From: Anadara kagoshimensis
Lineage: Eukaryota; Mollusca; Bivalvia; Arcoida; Arcidae
Reading direction: 5' to 3'
NCBI GenBank assembly: GCA_021292105.1
Contig: CM037862.1
Location: 31,961,245-32,025,244 of the forward strand
Length of the DNA stretch: 64,000 nt
Below are positions 22,125 through 35,500 of this stretch, piece after piece. Below the pieces are notes generated by a model. It ran no database searches, was not told where the DNA came from, and was given only the letters and a program-made list of their open reading frames with translations. Numbering within the stretch: position 1 is the stretch's first letter; each line of letters starts with the position of its first letter. Made by a program: the position numbers and the translations under genes.

Positions 22125-22644
22125 TGGCATCGCTTTTTCTTTAATAATTGAAGGGGAAAATAACTATTTGCTAAATTATCACAAGTAGCACACATTTAGA
22201 TTAAGGTTGAACTTTTGGAATTGATTAGAACACAAAAGAAAATTGTCAATATCACAGCGTCTATAAGAGTTCTTAATCTAGGGATGGTGTTCAGAAGTGT
22301 TCAAAAACCAGCTTTGAGCTACCCAAGTCAGATTAGTACAACTCCCTACAATTAGATTTTTTTATGTTTCAAAGTGATGAATGTTCATGGTTCTCCAGTA
22401 TCCTGAATACTGGTACTATGAAAAATGTTTATACAGAAAACTACAAGAATAACATGTTTCCAATGGAAAATGCTGATGTTATGCCATATCCATCAGAAAT
22501 ATTATACTTGGACACATCTATCAAGAACTACTACATGTGCAAAATTTTAAAAATATTTACTTAGATACAAATATTTTTAAAAGATATCTAATGTGCCCTT
22601 TAAAAGAATTGTCATTTAATAGAAGTGTAGTCCATCTAAGCCAC
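22125..22644. other. Spacer with one unassigned open frame
   Basis: A 66-codon plus-strand frame at 22364-22564 has fairly mixed composition and follows a pyrimidine-rich TTTTTTTATGTTTCAAAG that could serve as a splice acceptor, but no family or continuing exon is recognised. I do not call it a gene. Confidence 0.35.
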
Positions 22645-22768
22645 ACTTTGTGCTTGGCAAAAGAACAATCACTATCCATTTCAAGACTAGGTCAGACCCC
22701 GTCGGGGTTCAAACCCACGACTTTCCACTTACAGAGCAAGCACTCTTCCAACTGAGCTACCGCAATGG
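22645..22768 (-). mobile_element. SINE 5' fragment (tRNA head plus start of body)
   Basis: On the minus strand: GGTAGCTCAGTTGGAAGAGT (A box TAGCTCAGTTGG), then GTGGGTTTGAACCCC (B-box-like), then the body beginning GTGATTGTTCTTTTGCCAAG. This matches the elements at 7810-8156 and 45690-46014. The 3' body is missing, so the copy is truncated or rearranged. No target duplication was seen. Confidence 0.85.
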
Positions 22769-22789
22769 TAGTTTGCACGATGCAAGACA

Positions 22790-23340
22790 AAAATAGATGT
22801 CAATATCTCAGGGGCCTCAACGCTCACCATAGGATATTTCCTATATCACATGCAGAAGTTAAAGGGTTAGTTACAATAATTACATAGAACATCTAAATTT
22901 TTAGCAGGGCCTAAATGAAAGGATATTTGCATTTTAACCATTTCAGTATTCTTTTACAACTGTGACATTGACCTTTGATCTTATGACCATCATTGATATA
23001 TGAAAATTGTAGTTATGCCAATGGTTACAACATTCTTATATACATGCCTATACAAAAAATTGTTAGCTTTCCAGAAAATCAACTGTTGTCATTTTCATTT
23101 GCATCTGTGACCTTGAATTTTGACCCATGACCTTCATCTATAAATCAAAATGATTATTCTGTCAATATCTACAACATCCAAATACACATGCCTACACAAA
23201 AAACTTTTAGTTTTCCAGATAATTAACCAATTCAGTATTCTTATGCACCTGTGACTTTGACCTTTGACCCTATAACCTTCATTTATATATAAAAATGACT
23301 GTTATATGAATACATACAGCTTCTTATACAATCTTTGTCA
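22790..23340 (+). repeat. Dispersed TGACCTTTGA repeat, about three subunits
   Basis: After a head (GGGGCCTCAACGCTCACC, atatcacatgcagaagtt) there are about three subunits of roughly 140 bp. Each has a gtgaccttgac(c)tttgaccc block, an atgaccttcat block, a tacaacatt block, an atacatgcctatac block and a gttttccagataattaac block. The block TTTGACCTTTGACCC resembles a direct repeat of nuclear-receptor half sites spaced by one base. Same family as 58625-59800. Confidence 0.8.
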
Positions 23341-23857
23341 GAATGACATGTGGCCTTGTAAACGAAACTAAAACAGAAACCATGTTAGAGATTTTGTCAA
23401 ATGTAATGGAGTGAAACTGAACAAAACAAAAATTTGTCTGAACTCTTAAGTGCTCTCAAAATTAGTAATTAACATTCTGAAACAGTGCACAATTCATTAC
23501 TCTCTTCATCTGATTACCACATGCTGAAGTATTTAATCGGTAAAACACCCAAGTCCTCCATGCTTGACAATTAACTTTTCACCTGATAATATCACCCAGA
23601 TTTAAAACATTCTGTAATTTCATTGAAAGGTGTATGGCAATGTGTATTGCTTGTATTTCCAGTGAGTATTAATGACCGGTAATCAATGTGCTATTTTATA
23701 ACGATAATAAAGTAAGTTGTATAGTGTTGTAAAGAGTATGGAATCATTTCAATGCTGGATTACAGACATTTTCTCAAGGGTAAAATTTTCATGATGATTT
23801 TCCCAGCGTGAAATAAGCCAAAATTTTACCCACACAGATATTTCCCCCTTTAGAATA
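23341..23857. other. Spacer with a small inverted repeat
   Basis: GGGTAAAATTTT at 23778-23789 is reverse-complemented by AAAATTTTACCC at 23820-23831, a 12-bp stem with a 30-nt loop. Otherwise nothing recognised. Confidence 0.6.
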
Positions 23858-25740
23858 CATGCCTATACAAGAAGTTTATAGTTTTTCAGTATTATGTATC
23901 TGAGGCCATGACCTTTGACCCCATGTTCTTCATTTATAACAGCAGACCACAGAAAGTGAACCATATGCATTGCAATAGCTTAAGTGAGCTAAAAATCTAA
24001 TCTCACAAAATTACTGACTCTACTTTTACTGCAAAAATCCTGTGTATGTACTAGTATTCATTTTAAATAACTTAAAGCGTAAACAATATAGAATGGGGAG
24101 ACATTCACACTTGGATGTCACATGATCTTATTCTTCATTAAATAAAGCCTAGTTATCTGTGATCTAATTGTAGCCTGTCAATGACAGCCTAAATAAGAAA
24201 AAATACGAAATTAAGCCAAGTCAAGCAAGAAACTTGGGAAAAGGAATTCATTTGCTTGCATCAGACGTATAGTTTATTCCATTAGCTGTCTCTTCAGATG
24301 AAAGGCACGCGGTTTTTGTTCTAAAATTGAATTTTCCACGAGAACGGAATATTGTGTAAAGGGCTTTGTTGACGATTTAATCAAATTGCTAGTGACATAT
24401 TCACTTCAATATGTTACAAACCAATGGTCACCAGGAAATTGTAATGCATTAGGTTATTTCCAAAATAGTAACAGCTTTTTATTACCCAAGTGAAAGTAGA
24501 ATTTAATGTACAGAAACCGATTTAACATGATCCTTCCATCAAGGCACGGCATTATAAAACCATTTAATTTACAGTATTTTAATGCAATATCATTTATTTA
24601 TAAACAATAAACTGTAAAATAAACTATAAACTCTAAAACTTATCCCAATTTAATGCTTACTTAACATCAGAGTTGTCTAATCTTGCCTACATCAGAACTC
24701 ATGTTATACATCACCATACAGATACAAATAAACCTGTTTTTATAACCAGACAGAAGATTAGATTGTTGTACATTATACCCCAGTCAATTAAAAAGAAATG
24801 TATTTTATCAATAGGAAAATACAAGCCAAATGTATCGATCAATAAGTGAAAAAATTGTGAAAAACTAGGATGGAAGGATGGAATGAAGAAATGCCAGACA
24901 GCATATAAGGTTAACACTATATTCCCTGGTCCATTTCATGATGGGGGCATAACAAAAAGGTCACTCCAATGCGAATAACAACAATACCAATACCAAGAGA
25001 TGACAAATGCTTGACTGCTAATATATTTTCAAAACAATATATTAAAGTCACATCTATATAATTAGTCAAATCCAAACAAAAACAAGAACTCTTTGTCCCT
25101 ATTTATTCAAACAGACCAAGTTTAACAATTATTTCTTAACTTAGAATTCTCTTAACTTAAATTTGACAAATCATTTATTGATGGTATCACCATGTGCTAT
25201 TTTTGACTTTTTATGATATAATTAGCTTTCAAGAGTAGCAAGTGACAATTATTATAAATAAATTAGTTAACAAAACTAGAATATATATGATAAGTTTGAA
25301 GTGATTTTTAAAATGACACTTATCTTCAAAATAAACAAAATTACCAATTTGTAAATGTTGTAAAATTTGTTTTTTTTAAATAAACAATCCTTGTTGAACC
25401 TTTATATGTCATTGACTCTAAATAGGTATATTTGTATACCTGTTGTAGGTTTGATATGTAGTTTTTTTTTGACTGGTTTGATTGTAATATTAGAACAATC
25501 AATTTTGTGTATAGTCAATCAAGCAATTATGTGTACAGCAATTAGATCAACAATTTTTACATTCCAGAAGAAAAGCAAATACAGTAACACCAATATACAT
25601 TACAAACATTTGTCAATAATGGTGGAAGACTGATTAGGAAACACACAGAAGCAATGGATTATGAGGTGGCAATAAGCATGGTAGCATAATGGATATTTCA
25701 AAGAGGTTTACTATAGAGTATCATTACAGACCTATATTAA
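23858..25740. other. AT-rich spacer with short repeat fragments
   Basis: 23858-23950 holds a short fragment of the TGACCTTTGA dispersed family (catgacctttgacccc). Around 24860-24960 the minus strand reads GTTATGCCCCCATCATGAAA followed by a TATAGTGTTAACC block, which resembles a widespread molluscan repeat from memory only. The low-complexity frames at 24711-24917 and 25367-25633 are not called. Confidence 0.4.
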
Positions 25741-27149
25741 AGAACAGGAGTAGTAAGTCAGTCTTGATCTCTCACAGATCAGGAGCAGTAAGTCAATCTT
25801 GATCTCTCACAGATCAGGAGCAGTAAGTCAGTCTTGATCTCTCAGAGACCAGTAGCCATAAGTCAGTCTTGATCTCTCACAGATCAGGAGCAGTATGTCA
25901 ATCTTGATCTCTCAGAGACCAGTAGCCATAAGTCAGTCTTGATCTCTCAGAGATCAGAAGCAGTAGGTCAGTCTTGATCTCTCACAGATCAGGAGCAGTA
26001 AGTCAGTCTTGATCTCTCAGGGATCAGTAGCCGTAAGTCAGTCTTGATCCCTCAGAGATCAGTAGCCACAAGTCAGTCTTGATCTCTCAGAGAGTAGGAG
26101 CAGTAAGTCAGTCTTGATCTTTCACAGATCCGGAGCAGTAAGTCAGTCTTGATCTCTCACAGATCAGGAGCAGTAAGTCAGTCTTGATCTATCCCACAGA
26201 TCAGGAGCAGTAAGTCAATCTTGATCTCTCAGAGATCAGTAGCCACAAGTCAGTCTTGATCTCTCAGAGAGTAGGAGCAGTAAGTCAGTCTTGATCTTTC
26301 ACAGATCCAGAGCAGTAAGTCAGTCTTGATCTCTCACAGATCAGGAGCAGTAAGTCAGTCTTGATCTATCACAGATCAGGATCAGTAAGTCAATCTTGAT
26401 CTCTCAGAGATCAGTAGCCACAAGTCAGTCTTGATCTCTCAGAGAGTAGGAGCAGTAAGTCAGTCTTGATCTTTCACAGATCCGGAGCAGTAAGTCAGTC
26501 TTGATCTCTCACAGATCAGGAGCAGTAAGTCAGTTTTGATCTCTCACAGATCAGGAGCAGTAAGTCAGTCTTGATCTCTCAGGGATCAGGAGCAGTAAGT
26601 CAGTTTTGATCTCTCACAGATCAGGAGCAGTAAGTCAGTTTTGATCTCTCAGAGATCAGTAGCCACAAGTCAGTCTTGATCTCTCAGAGAGTAGGAGCAG
26701 TAAGTCAGTCTTGATCTCTCACAGATCAGGAGCAGTAAGTCAGTTTTGATCTCTCACAGATCAGGAGCAGTAAGTCAGTCTTGATCTCTCAGGGATCAGG
26801 AGCAGTAAGTCAGTCTTGATCTCTCACAGATCAGGAGCAGTAAGTCAGTTTTGATCTCTCAGAGAGTAGGAGCAGTAAGTCAGTCTTGATCTTTCACATA
26901 TCCAGAGCAGTAAGTCAGTCTTGATCTCTCACAGATCAGGAGCAGTAAGTCAGTCTTGATCTTTCACAGATCAGAGCAGTAAGTCAGTCTTGATCTCTCA
27001 CAGATCTGGAGCAGTAAGTCAGTCTTGATCTCTCACAGATCAGGAGCAGTAAGTCAATCTTGATCTCTCACAGACCAGGAGCAGTAAGTCAGTCTTGATC
27101 TCTCAGAGATCAGGGGTAGTAAAGGTAGTAAGCCAGTCTTGATCTCTTA
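25741..27149. repeat. 35-bp minisatellite array (about 40 units)
   Basis: The unit is 35 bp: GGAGCAGTAAGTCAGTCTTG followed by ATCTCTCACAGATCA. Each junction forms a near-palindrome, GATCTCTCAGAGATC (7-bp arms around one base), or the variant with CACAGATC. Marker variants reveal a higher-order period: AGAGTAGGAG occurs at 26091, 26268, 26443, 26688 and 26863, spaced 177, 175, 245 and 175 bp, that is 5, 5, 7 and 5 units. No long open frame is produced because 35 is not a multiple of three. Confidence 0.97.
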
Positions 27150-28261
27150 ATTTGCATGGTACATTTCATCTAAAATTCATTAAAAGATCTATCTAAGTCT
27201 ATCTAAGGCTTTTAATCATTGATGTGCATTGAATTGGTATATATAATAATTTTTATCAATTATATCAGAACAGTTTGCTGATTTCACATTATTTTGTAAG
27301 TATAAAGTCAACAAATTTAAATATGAAATCAACAAATTGCAACAGGTTAATGCAAATTTTTTGCTTTACCAAGCAAGACTCGCTGTCAGAGTAAATTGTA
27401 CACAAATTTACTTCATTTAATCAGTGTGAATTACATTAAACGCAGAAATGTAATTTTCTGCATTTCAGCTTCCAGACAAATGTTTAAATGAAGGAGATAT
27501 ACGGGTTAAGCTACAGGGATTGCAAAGACATGACGTCACACATTCAGGAAATAGCAATATTTTATTTCATCTTATCATATAACAAGACAACATTGAAGCT
27601 GTCCAATTTGGGTCAATTTAAGAGTTGTATTTGAGTGTGTGATTTGTATTAATACTGATTCAAATAAGGGTTTATTGACTGTTCGTATACCATATATTGT
27701 GCTTCATTCATTTATTTGTAAAGACAAAATGTATACTGTAGTTTTACAGTATCTTGCAGATAATTAAACAGTAAATGTTTGAGCTGGTATTTGGTAAAAC
27801 ATTTCATTACTGTTTATTTTGAACTTTTGTTTAATATATTAAGCTATTTTGCTTGCTATTTAGGTAGTTAATGTTTTGGGAGAAGATTTTAATAAGATTT
27901 TTAGGCACTGTGAACCAGTGACCTAATTCTGTTAGCTATATTGTGATGCTGTGAACAAACTTTAATTACACTGACCTAGATATGTTTCTGACAAAGCTTC
28001 ATTCTAACCTGTCCAGTAGTTTTGGAGTTTAAGTAAAAAAAACCAGGTATTAACCACACATGCACACACACACATATATATATATTATAATAAACTCTGC
28101 TATTACCTCACAGACCTTTCAATTAGGTAAGGTGAAGTCCCTAATAATTTAATTAAGTTATTGAAGTTTTACAGTAAAAATTAATTATTATGTTCTTGTC
28201 ACAATTCAAATATTTACTCATGTTTATTTTATAATAATTTCAATTGTTATGCATTTATATT
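27150..28261. other. AT-rich spacer with microsatellite
   Basis: Mostly nothing recognised. 27955-28090 is a diverged dispersed repeat (tctgacaaagcttcattc, then cctgtccagtagttttgg) ending in a (CA)n/(TA)n tract at about 28062-28090, the same class as 7660-7775. Confidence 0.45.
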
Positions 28262-28440
28262 CAAAATATTTCATGTCTGTCACGGGCACTAATTCTGACA
28301 GATCCCAGTGTAAGAAGGTGTGTCCACTTGCCAAAAGTTGTAGGTTGTTTTTGTGTACTCTGGTTTCCTTCATTCCCTCACCATACTACAACTGACCATT
28401 ATGATATAATTGAAATAATCATGACTGAAGTCTAGGCTAC
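28262..28440 (+). mobile_element. Degenerate SINE-like 3' body
   Basis: Blocks in order: CCACTTGCCAAAAGTTGTAG, GTGTACTCTGGTTTCCTTCA, ACAACTGACCATTATGATAT and a aattgaaataatcatgactg segment. I recognise this order as similar to a very common bivalve repeat, but only from memory. The 63-codon frame 28244-28435 through it is a by-product. No target duplication seen. Confidence 0.45.
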
Positions 28441-31251
28441 TATTACTTCACTCCTGTTAAAATTTGAAAATTTAAAAATGTCATTAAATCATTTATAATC
28501 TTTCATTTTTAAATTTGCATTTCCTTAATCAAAACCTTTGAATTTTGCTCATTAAGTTACAAATTTATAAACAATTTCAATTATTGCTTTAATACAAAAA
28601 TTAGAGACATATGTAAAGTTTACCTTAAACTGTAATTAGAAATAAAGGAAAAACCATAGAAAAAATTGTCATCAAAAGCACCTTCAATTAACTTTTTAAT
28701 ACATACTTAAGACTTATGCGCAGTTTTATCCAAATTTGTAATTAGAAATAAACAAAAAACCATAGAAAACATATCAAATAATTGCCTTCAAATCTTTAGA
28801 GCACTTTTAACAAATCTTAGCCGTAAATTGCTGTTACGAAGAAAATACTTTCTAAAGCCTTAGGAAGCAAATTAAATCAGCAAACAACCCTTCAGGGGCA
28901 GTAATTAATGTGATAATTCTGCCATTCCAATTCAAACTCATTTCAGGGAAAATTAGACAAGTCTTAAAAAATTGAGGCCATAAATAAAACTAAAAGTAAA
29001 ATCCCTTCAAGTAAAGCAGATAAAACTGGATCGTCACTGAGAGTGGTAAAAAATAATCAATATTAATCACTAGGCTGGTGATCTTCTTCACAGCAGTACT
29101 CAATATCTACACACAACCATATATAAAGGTCTGTATTATATACAACCTTGGTTACAAAGTTTACGCAAATAGATGTGATATGAATGCTTTATGATTCGCA
29201 TCAAAATAAATAAAAAATAAAAGAGAAAAAAAATCAGAAATAGGATTGTAACATCAATATTATATTGATCAGGGATTAAAACTGCAATTTATTCTCTACT
29301 GAGATATAAAAATTGTTTTCAAACACATATAAAGAGAATAAACAATGAATAAAGTGAAGATTCATAAAAGCATTTAACATAGATAAATTTCAGTTGTGCA
29401 GATTTTAATGATAAAATGTCTATTTCAGCATTTATATTGGTCAACAAAATATCTTATAGGTTCATAAAAAAACATTTTTTTTTTTTGAAGACTTATGACG
29501 CTTCAGTTCCTAGATAAAATTACTTTTCTTGTATTTAAATTGTGGATTGCATAATACCAAATTCGCAAAACAAAATTGATATTTCAAGGGGAACAACTCC
29601 TTCATGGATTATCATATATAATTATAATACTTGCTAGCTGTGTGTGTTACGAGAACTAAAGACACATATTTCCTGACTATTTTGGATACAGATTTCTTAT
29701 TAAAAAGTTCATAAAAAAGGTAGCAGGGGTATAAAAGGCATAAGAATCTCTTTAACCATGACATGTGCACAAATTTTGAATTAGATGCCTAAAGTTGGGA
29801 CTCATGATATGCTAGTCATAAAATCAGCAGAGGACATTTCCTGCTTTATTGTTCTCCCACTTCCCGTTGCCGTTATTTACTTTTAGTTACCTATTTTGTA
29901 TTATCAAACACAATATGGAAGTCTAATGATTCCTATTAAACAAGCAGCCTCACTTAACAGTTTTGCCATTTTCCAACTTAAAAATATAATATTTGAAAAA
30001 TTTCACTTACTATTGTTGTTAGAAACAAGGTGCATAGTTTTGGTTTCTCGAACGACCTAAGATTATTAGATGTCTAATGCATATAAAAAATGTCAAAATG
30101 CAAAACAAAATGACCATCAAAGGCAAGGGATGTAACTCTTTCATTACAACATAAAACTGCAATGCTTGTTTACAGCATAGTTGCAAATATGTTTCAGACT
30201 ACAGATACAACATATGTGTCTCAATAAATAATGTGTTACATATTGAACCCTGGTGCTACACAGCATCATCACTGACTCCCCACCCACTTCTCATTGATAT
30301 GGACTAATCACTATGTATTATTACATTAATATCAAGAGTAAAAAATATATATAGACTGCTGAAACAAAACTGTCAGAATTGACATGTAGTATTTGACAGC
30401 ACTGAACATTGATTTGACATAAATTTTATAATGGATCTACAGTACAGATCTGTTGACATTTAACACTTTAAGCTAGGTAAATGAAAATGATTCAAAACCG
30501 AGTAGCTAGGTTAATGTAAATAAATCCAAGCTGAGTGGCCAAGCAATGGACAGGCAGTGGCTAAAAAACTGTGATATATATCATCTGCTGAAAGGAGCAG
30601 AGATGAGCTGCTAAATTACCACTAACTCATTTGTGTAGTGTTAAACTTTGGTCAGGTCTGTACTGTATGACTTCGGATCGACTACTTTTTATATCTGGTT
30701 CCATAATTATGCCTATAATTGTACAGTAAAGTTTTATGATTATGTAACTCGCGACATGTTAATGGATCCTGCAGTATTTTATTCATGATGTATATATGTC
30801 AACAGATCCATTACATGATTGTCTAATAATCCACACCTCACAATACAACAGATATATTCCATCTATGTTCATTTCCATGGCACACTATTTCCGATGCACA
30901 CTTATTTCATGGCAATTTGACTATCACCAAACTCTAAGTTGCAGCAATGTAATGTCTATTATACTGTGCTATGCTATGCTGTACAAACATTGTCCAAAAA
31001 TACCAAAAATGAGCACATTCATGCCAAAAAATACATTCAGGGATTGTTTAGGGTAAAAAACATCATACCACTTGAAAGAACTTTGAAAAGACTTTTTTAA
31101 ACCAATGAAAATATTAACAAGTTCTGTTTGTTTTCAAGATAAACAAATTTACAAAAAGAGACTTAAAATTACAATTTAAAATGTTCAAGTGTATACACTT
31201 GTTTGTCAGATATATACTGGGTAGTTATAAAATTACTTCTCATCAATAAAG
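28441..31251. other. AT-rich spacer, nothing recognised
   Basis: Long AT-rich stretch without credible genes. A 12-bp inverted pair, AGATCTGTTGACA near 30447 and TGTCAACAGATC near 30798, could mark the ends of a degenerate element but is too short to call. The 86-codon plus frame at 30796-31056 has no recognisable domain. Confidence 0.45.
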
Positions 31252-31530
31252 GTACAGTAAAACCTAAGAAATATGGACTTAAAAGACAGTTGGTAATTTC
31301 GATTAAAAAATGAAACAAAAGAACCTCAAAAAAGTGATCTTAATAAACGGGTGGTTTTTAAAAAAGGATTTCTAGGTAGAAATAATAACCAAATGAACCT
31401 TAAAACTGGTCAGGTAATTTTTGGTTAATATATAAAAGTATCTTAATAGTAGTGGCACTGGTCTTTTTTTACAGGTGATCTTTATATAGAAGTGAACACT
31501 ATCAGAGTTTTATGACACTCACAAACATCT
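31252..31530. repeat. Possible degenerate DNA-transposon fragment
   Basis: Starts GGTACAGTAAAACCTAAGAA and contains loosely repeated GTGATCTTAATAAACGGGTG and GTGATCTTTATATAGAAGTG blocks. This looks like the internally repetitive ends of TIR elements found in many marine invertebrates. No clear terminal inverted repeat was verified. Confidence 0.3.
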
Positions 31531-31575
31531 TTTTACAAAATTAATTATGTTGGATAGATTTATATATCTTGAGTG

Positions 31576-32510
31576 CAGGGCCCCACAAATCGCCAAAATT
31601 GGCTAAAAATCACCAAATTGGTAAATCACACAAGACTTTAAGATGAAGCCACATGTCCCACAGGAGTACAATCGGTGTGATAAGTAATCATTGACTGTGT
31701 ATAATCAACGCAAGAGTAATCCTCTAATCACTTAATTAACGAGACCATGTGTGTTCAACAAACCGTGTACACAAAATACCGTATGAGGCCTCAGTTTTAT
31801 TTATGCCTTGTTTCAAGTTTTATGGAGATGATTCAAACAGCAAGGTGAAACAACAGAGCTGAAAAGAATACCAAATTAAGCATTTGGATATTAGTTGGCT
31901 GTTATTAGAATCCTATTTAAATATTCGGCACCAAAAAGAAAATCTCCATCTGTTCTGGAACAGAGCTACTGTAGCCAGTGTAGGCAAACGATGTGGATTG
32001 CACAAGGCAGATGAACAAAATTACCTTATTATATATTCCCTATTCATAGGAAGGATGTATGACGATAATAAAATCATGATCTCTTTAATATTCTTCCAAA
32101 TAAACCCAAATTTTAATGATTAAGATCATGTAAGCAGTAAACATGTGACAACCATATTTTTACTTTAAGTCATTACCCATTCTACTTTGAAAAACATGTA
32201 TTAAAGGGACATAATCATGACATGATATGACAGGAAGTAAACAAACACAGCACATGACAGGAGCTGTCAGATTGTAGTCTTTCCCGGCTTTGTGGTGACG
32301 GCTTGGATGAATAAAAATTTTCATAAATCAAATAAAGAAAGACAGGAAACATCTGAAAGTAGATTTTTGCTGTGTAACATTCCAGACGAAATATAAGCTC
32401 TATGAATCAATGAAGACTGGTGGGGGGGGTGTGTGAATAAGTTTTTTTTGTTTTTTTTTTTGCAGTGATTTCTACTGCCGAATAACCTTGTTGGCGTTTG
32501 TGGGGCCCTG
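31576..32510. mobile_element. Non-autonomous hAT-type transposon, 935 bp
   Basis: The left end is CAGGGCCCCACAAATCGCCA and the right end, reverse-complemented, is CAGGGCCCCACAAACGCCAA: 14 identical bases, then similarity with one indel. The flanks are an 8-bp target duplication with one difference, CTTGAGTG at 31568-31575 and TTTGAGTG at 32511-32518. CAGGG-type ends and 8-bp duplications are the signature of hAT elements. There is no transposase; the small frames inside (plus 31884-32123, minus 32321-32524) show no hAT domain, so it would depend on an autonomous relative. Its right target duplication is followed at once by the 46-bp array. Confidence 0.88.
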
Positions 32511-32518
32511 TTTGAGTG

Positions 32519-35500
32519 CTGCACACCAATAGGTCCTTAATTCAGGCATGATGCATTCTTGTAGGCTGCACACCAGGAGGTCCTTCACTCAGGCATGATG
32601 TCTCTTGTAGGCTGCCCAACAGAAGGTCGTTAACTCAGGCATGATGTATCATCAGAAGGTCATTCACTCGGGCATGATGTCTCTTGTAGGCTGCACACTA
32701 ATAGGTCCTTCATTCAGGCATGATGCCTCTTGTAGGTTGCACACCAGAAGGTTCTTAACTCAGGCATGATGTATCTTGTAGGCTGCACATCAGAAGGTCC
32801 TTAACTCAGGCATGGTGTATCTTGTAGGTTGCACACCAGAAGGTTCTTAACTCAGGCATGATGTATCTTGTAGGCTGCACATCAGAAGGTTCTTAACTCA
32901 GGCATGATGTATCTTGTAGGCTGCACATCAGAAGGTCTTTAACTCGGGCATGATGTATCTTGTAGGCTGCACACCAATACGTCCTTCACTCAGGCATGAT
33001 GTCTCTTGTAGGCTGCACACCAGAAGGTCCTTAACTCAGGCATGATGTATCTTGTAGGCTGCACATCAGAAGGTCCTTCACTCAGGCATGATGCCTCTTG
33101 TAGGCTGCCCACCAGAAGGTCCTTAACTCAGGCATGATGTGTCTTGTAGACTGCACACCAGAAGGTCCTTCACTCAGGCATCATACCTCTTGTAAGCTGC
33201 ACACCAGAAGGTCCTTAACTCAGGCATGATGTGTCTTGTAGGCTGCACACCAGAAGGTCCTTAACTCAGGCATGATGTGTCTTGTAGGCTGCACACCAGA
33301 AGGTCCTTACATCAGGCACGATGCCTCTTGTAGGCTGCACACCAGAAGTTCCTTAACTCAGGCATGATGTGTCTTGTAGGCTGCACACCAGAAGGTCCTT
33401 CACTCAGGCATGATGTCTCTTGTAGGCTGCACACCAGAAGGTCCTTAACTCAGGCATGATGTGTCTTAGGTAGCCACACCAATAGGTCCTTAACTCAGGC
33501 ATGATGTGTCTTGTAGGCTGCACATCAGAAGGTCCTTAACTCAGGCATGATGTGTTGTAGGCTGCACATCAGAAGGTCCTTAACTCAGGCATGATGCCTC
33601 TTGTAGGCTGCACATCAGAAGGTCCTTAACTCAGGCATGATGTGTCTTGTAGGCTGCACACCAATAGGTCCTTAACTCAGGCATGATGTGTCTTGTAGGC
33701 TAAACACAAGAAGGTCTACTCAGGCATGGTGTGTCTTGTAGGCTGCACATCAGAAGGTCCTTAACTCAGGCATGATGTGTCTTGTAGGCTGCACATTAGA
33801 AGGTCCTTAACTCAGGCATGATGTGTCTTGTAGGCTGCACATCAGAAGGTCCTTAACTCAGGCATGATGTGTCTTGTAGACTGCACACCAATAGGTCCTT
33901 AACTCAGGCATGATGTGTCTTGTAAGCTGCACACCAGAAGGTCCTTAACTCAGGCATGATGTGTTTTGTAGGATGCCCACCAGAAGGCTTAACTCAGGCA
34001 TGATGTGTCTTGTAGGCTGCACATCAGAAGGTCCTTAACTCAGGCATGATGTGTCTTGTAGGCTGCACATCAGAAGGTCCTTAACTCAGGCATGATGCCT
34101 CTTGTAAGCTGCACACCAGAAGGTCATTCACTCAGGCATGATGTGTCTTGTAGGCTGCACATCAGAAGGTCCTTAACTCAGGCATGATGTGTCTTGTAAG
34201 CTGCAAACCAGAAGGTTCTTAACTCAGGCATGATGTGTCTTGTAAGCTGCAAACCAGAAGGTTCTTAACTCAGGCATGATGTCTCTTGTAGGCTGCACAT
34301 CAGAAGGTCCTTAACTCAGGCATGATGTGTCTTGTAGACTGCACACCAGAAGGTCCTTAACTCAGGCATGATGTGTCTTGTAGGATGACCACCAGAAGGT
34401 CCTTAACTCAGGCATGATGTGTCTTGTAGACTGCACACCAGAAGGTCCTTAACTCAGGCAAGATGTGTCTTGTTGACTGCACACCAGAAGGTCCTTAACT
34501 CAGGCATGATGCCTCTTGTAGGCTGCATACCAGAAGGTCCTTAACTCAGGCATGATGTGTCTTGTAAGCTGCACACCAGAAGGTCCTTAACTCAGGCATG
34601 ATGTGTCTTGTAGGCTGCACACCAGAAGGTCCTTAACTCAGGCATGATGTGTCTTGTAGGCTGCACATCAGAAGGTCCTTAACTCAGGCATGATGTGTAG
34701 GCTGCACACCAGAAGGTCCTTAACTCGGGCATGATGTGTCTTGTAGGCTGCACATCAGAAGGTCCTTAACTCAGGCATGATGTGTCTTGTAAGCTGCACA
34801 CCAGAACGTTCTTAACTCAGGCATGATGTGTCTTGTAGGCTGCACACCAATAGGTCCTTAACTCAGGCATGATGCCTCTTGTAGACTGCACACCAGAAGG
34901 TCCTTAACTCAGGCATGATGTGTCTTGTAAGCTGCACACAGAAGGTCCTTAACTCAGGCATGATGTGTCTTGTAGGCTGCACACCAATAGGTCCTAACTC
35001 AGGCATGATGCCTCTTGTAGACTGCACACCAGAAGGTCCTTAACTCAGGCATGATGTGTCTTGTAAGCTGCACACCAGAAGGTCCTTAACTCAGGCATGA
35101 TGTGTCTTGTAGACTGCACACCAATAGGTCCTTAACTCAGGCATGATGCCTCTTGTAGGCTGCACACCAATAGGTCCTTAACTCAGGCATGATGTGTCTT
35201 GTAAGCTGCACACCAGAAGGTCCTTCACTCAGGCATGATGTGTCTTGTAGGCTGCACACAAGAAGGTCCTTAACTTAGGCATGGTGTGTCTTGTAGGCTG
35301 CACATCAGAAGGTCCTTAACTCAGGCATGATGTGTTTTGTAGGATGCCCACCAGAAGGTCCTTAACTCAGGCATGATGTGTCTTGTAGGCTGCACATCAG
35401 AAGGTCCTTAACTCAGGCATGATGTGTCTTGTAGGCTGCACATCAGAAGGTCCTTAACTCAGGCATGATGCCTCTTGTAAGCTGCACACCAGAAGGTCAT

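Noticed and set aside
22055..22768. Functional tRNA genes
   Set aside because: A and B boxes are degenerate, anticodon arms do not form convincingly, and at 22645-22768 a SINE body follows.
25367..25633. 88-codon plus-strand frame with hydrophobic segments
   Set aside because: Composition follows the local T-rich DNA; no start context, domain or partner exon.
28244..28435. 63-codon plus-strand frame
   Set aside because: Lies within a degenerate SINE-like 3' body.
30447..30809. Inverted pair as a MITE
   Set aside because: Only about 12 bp match and no target duplication; too short to exceed chance in AT-rich DNA.
32321..32524. Minus-strand 67-codon frame
   Set aside because: It crosses the hAT right end and target duplication and matches no transposase feature.
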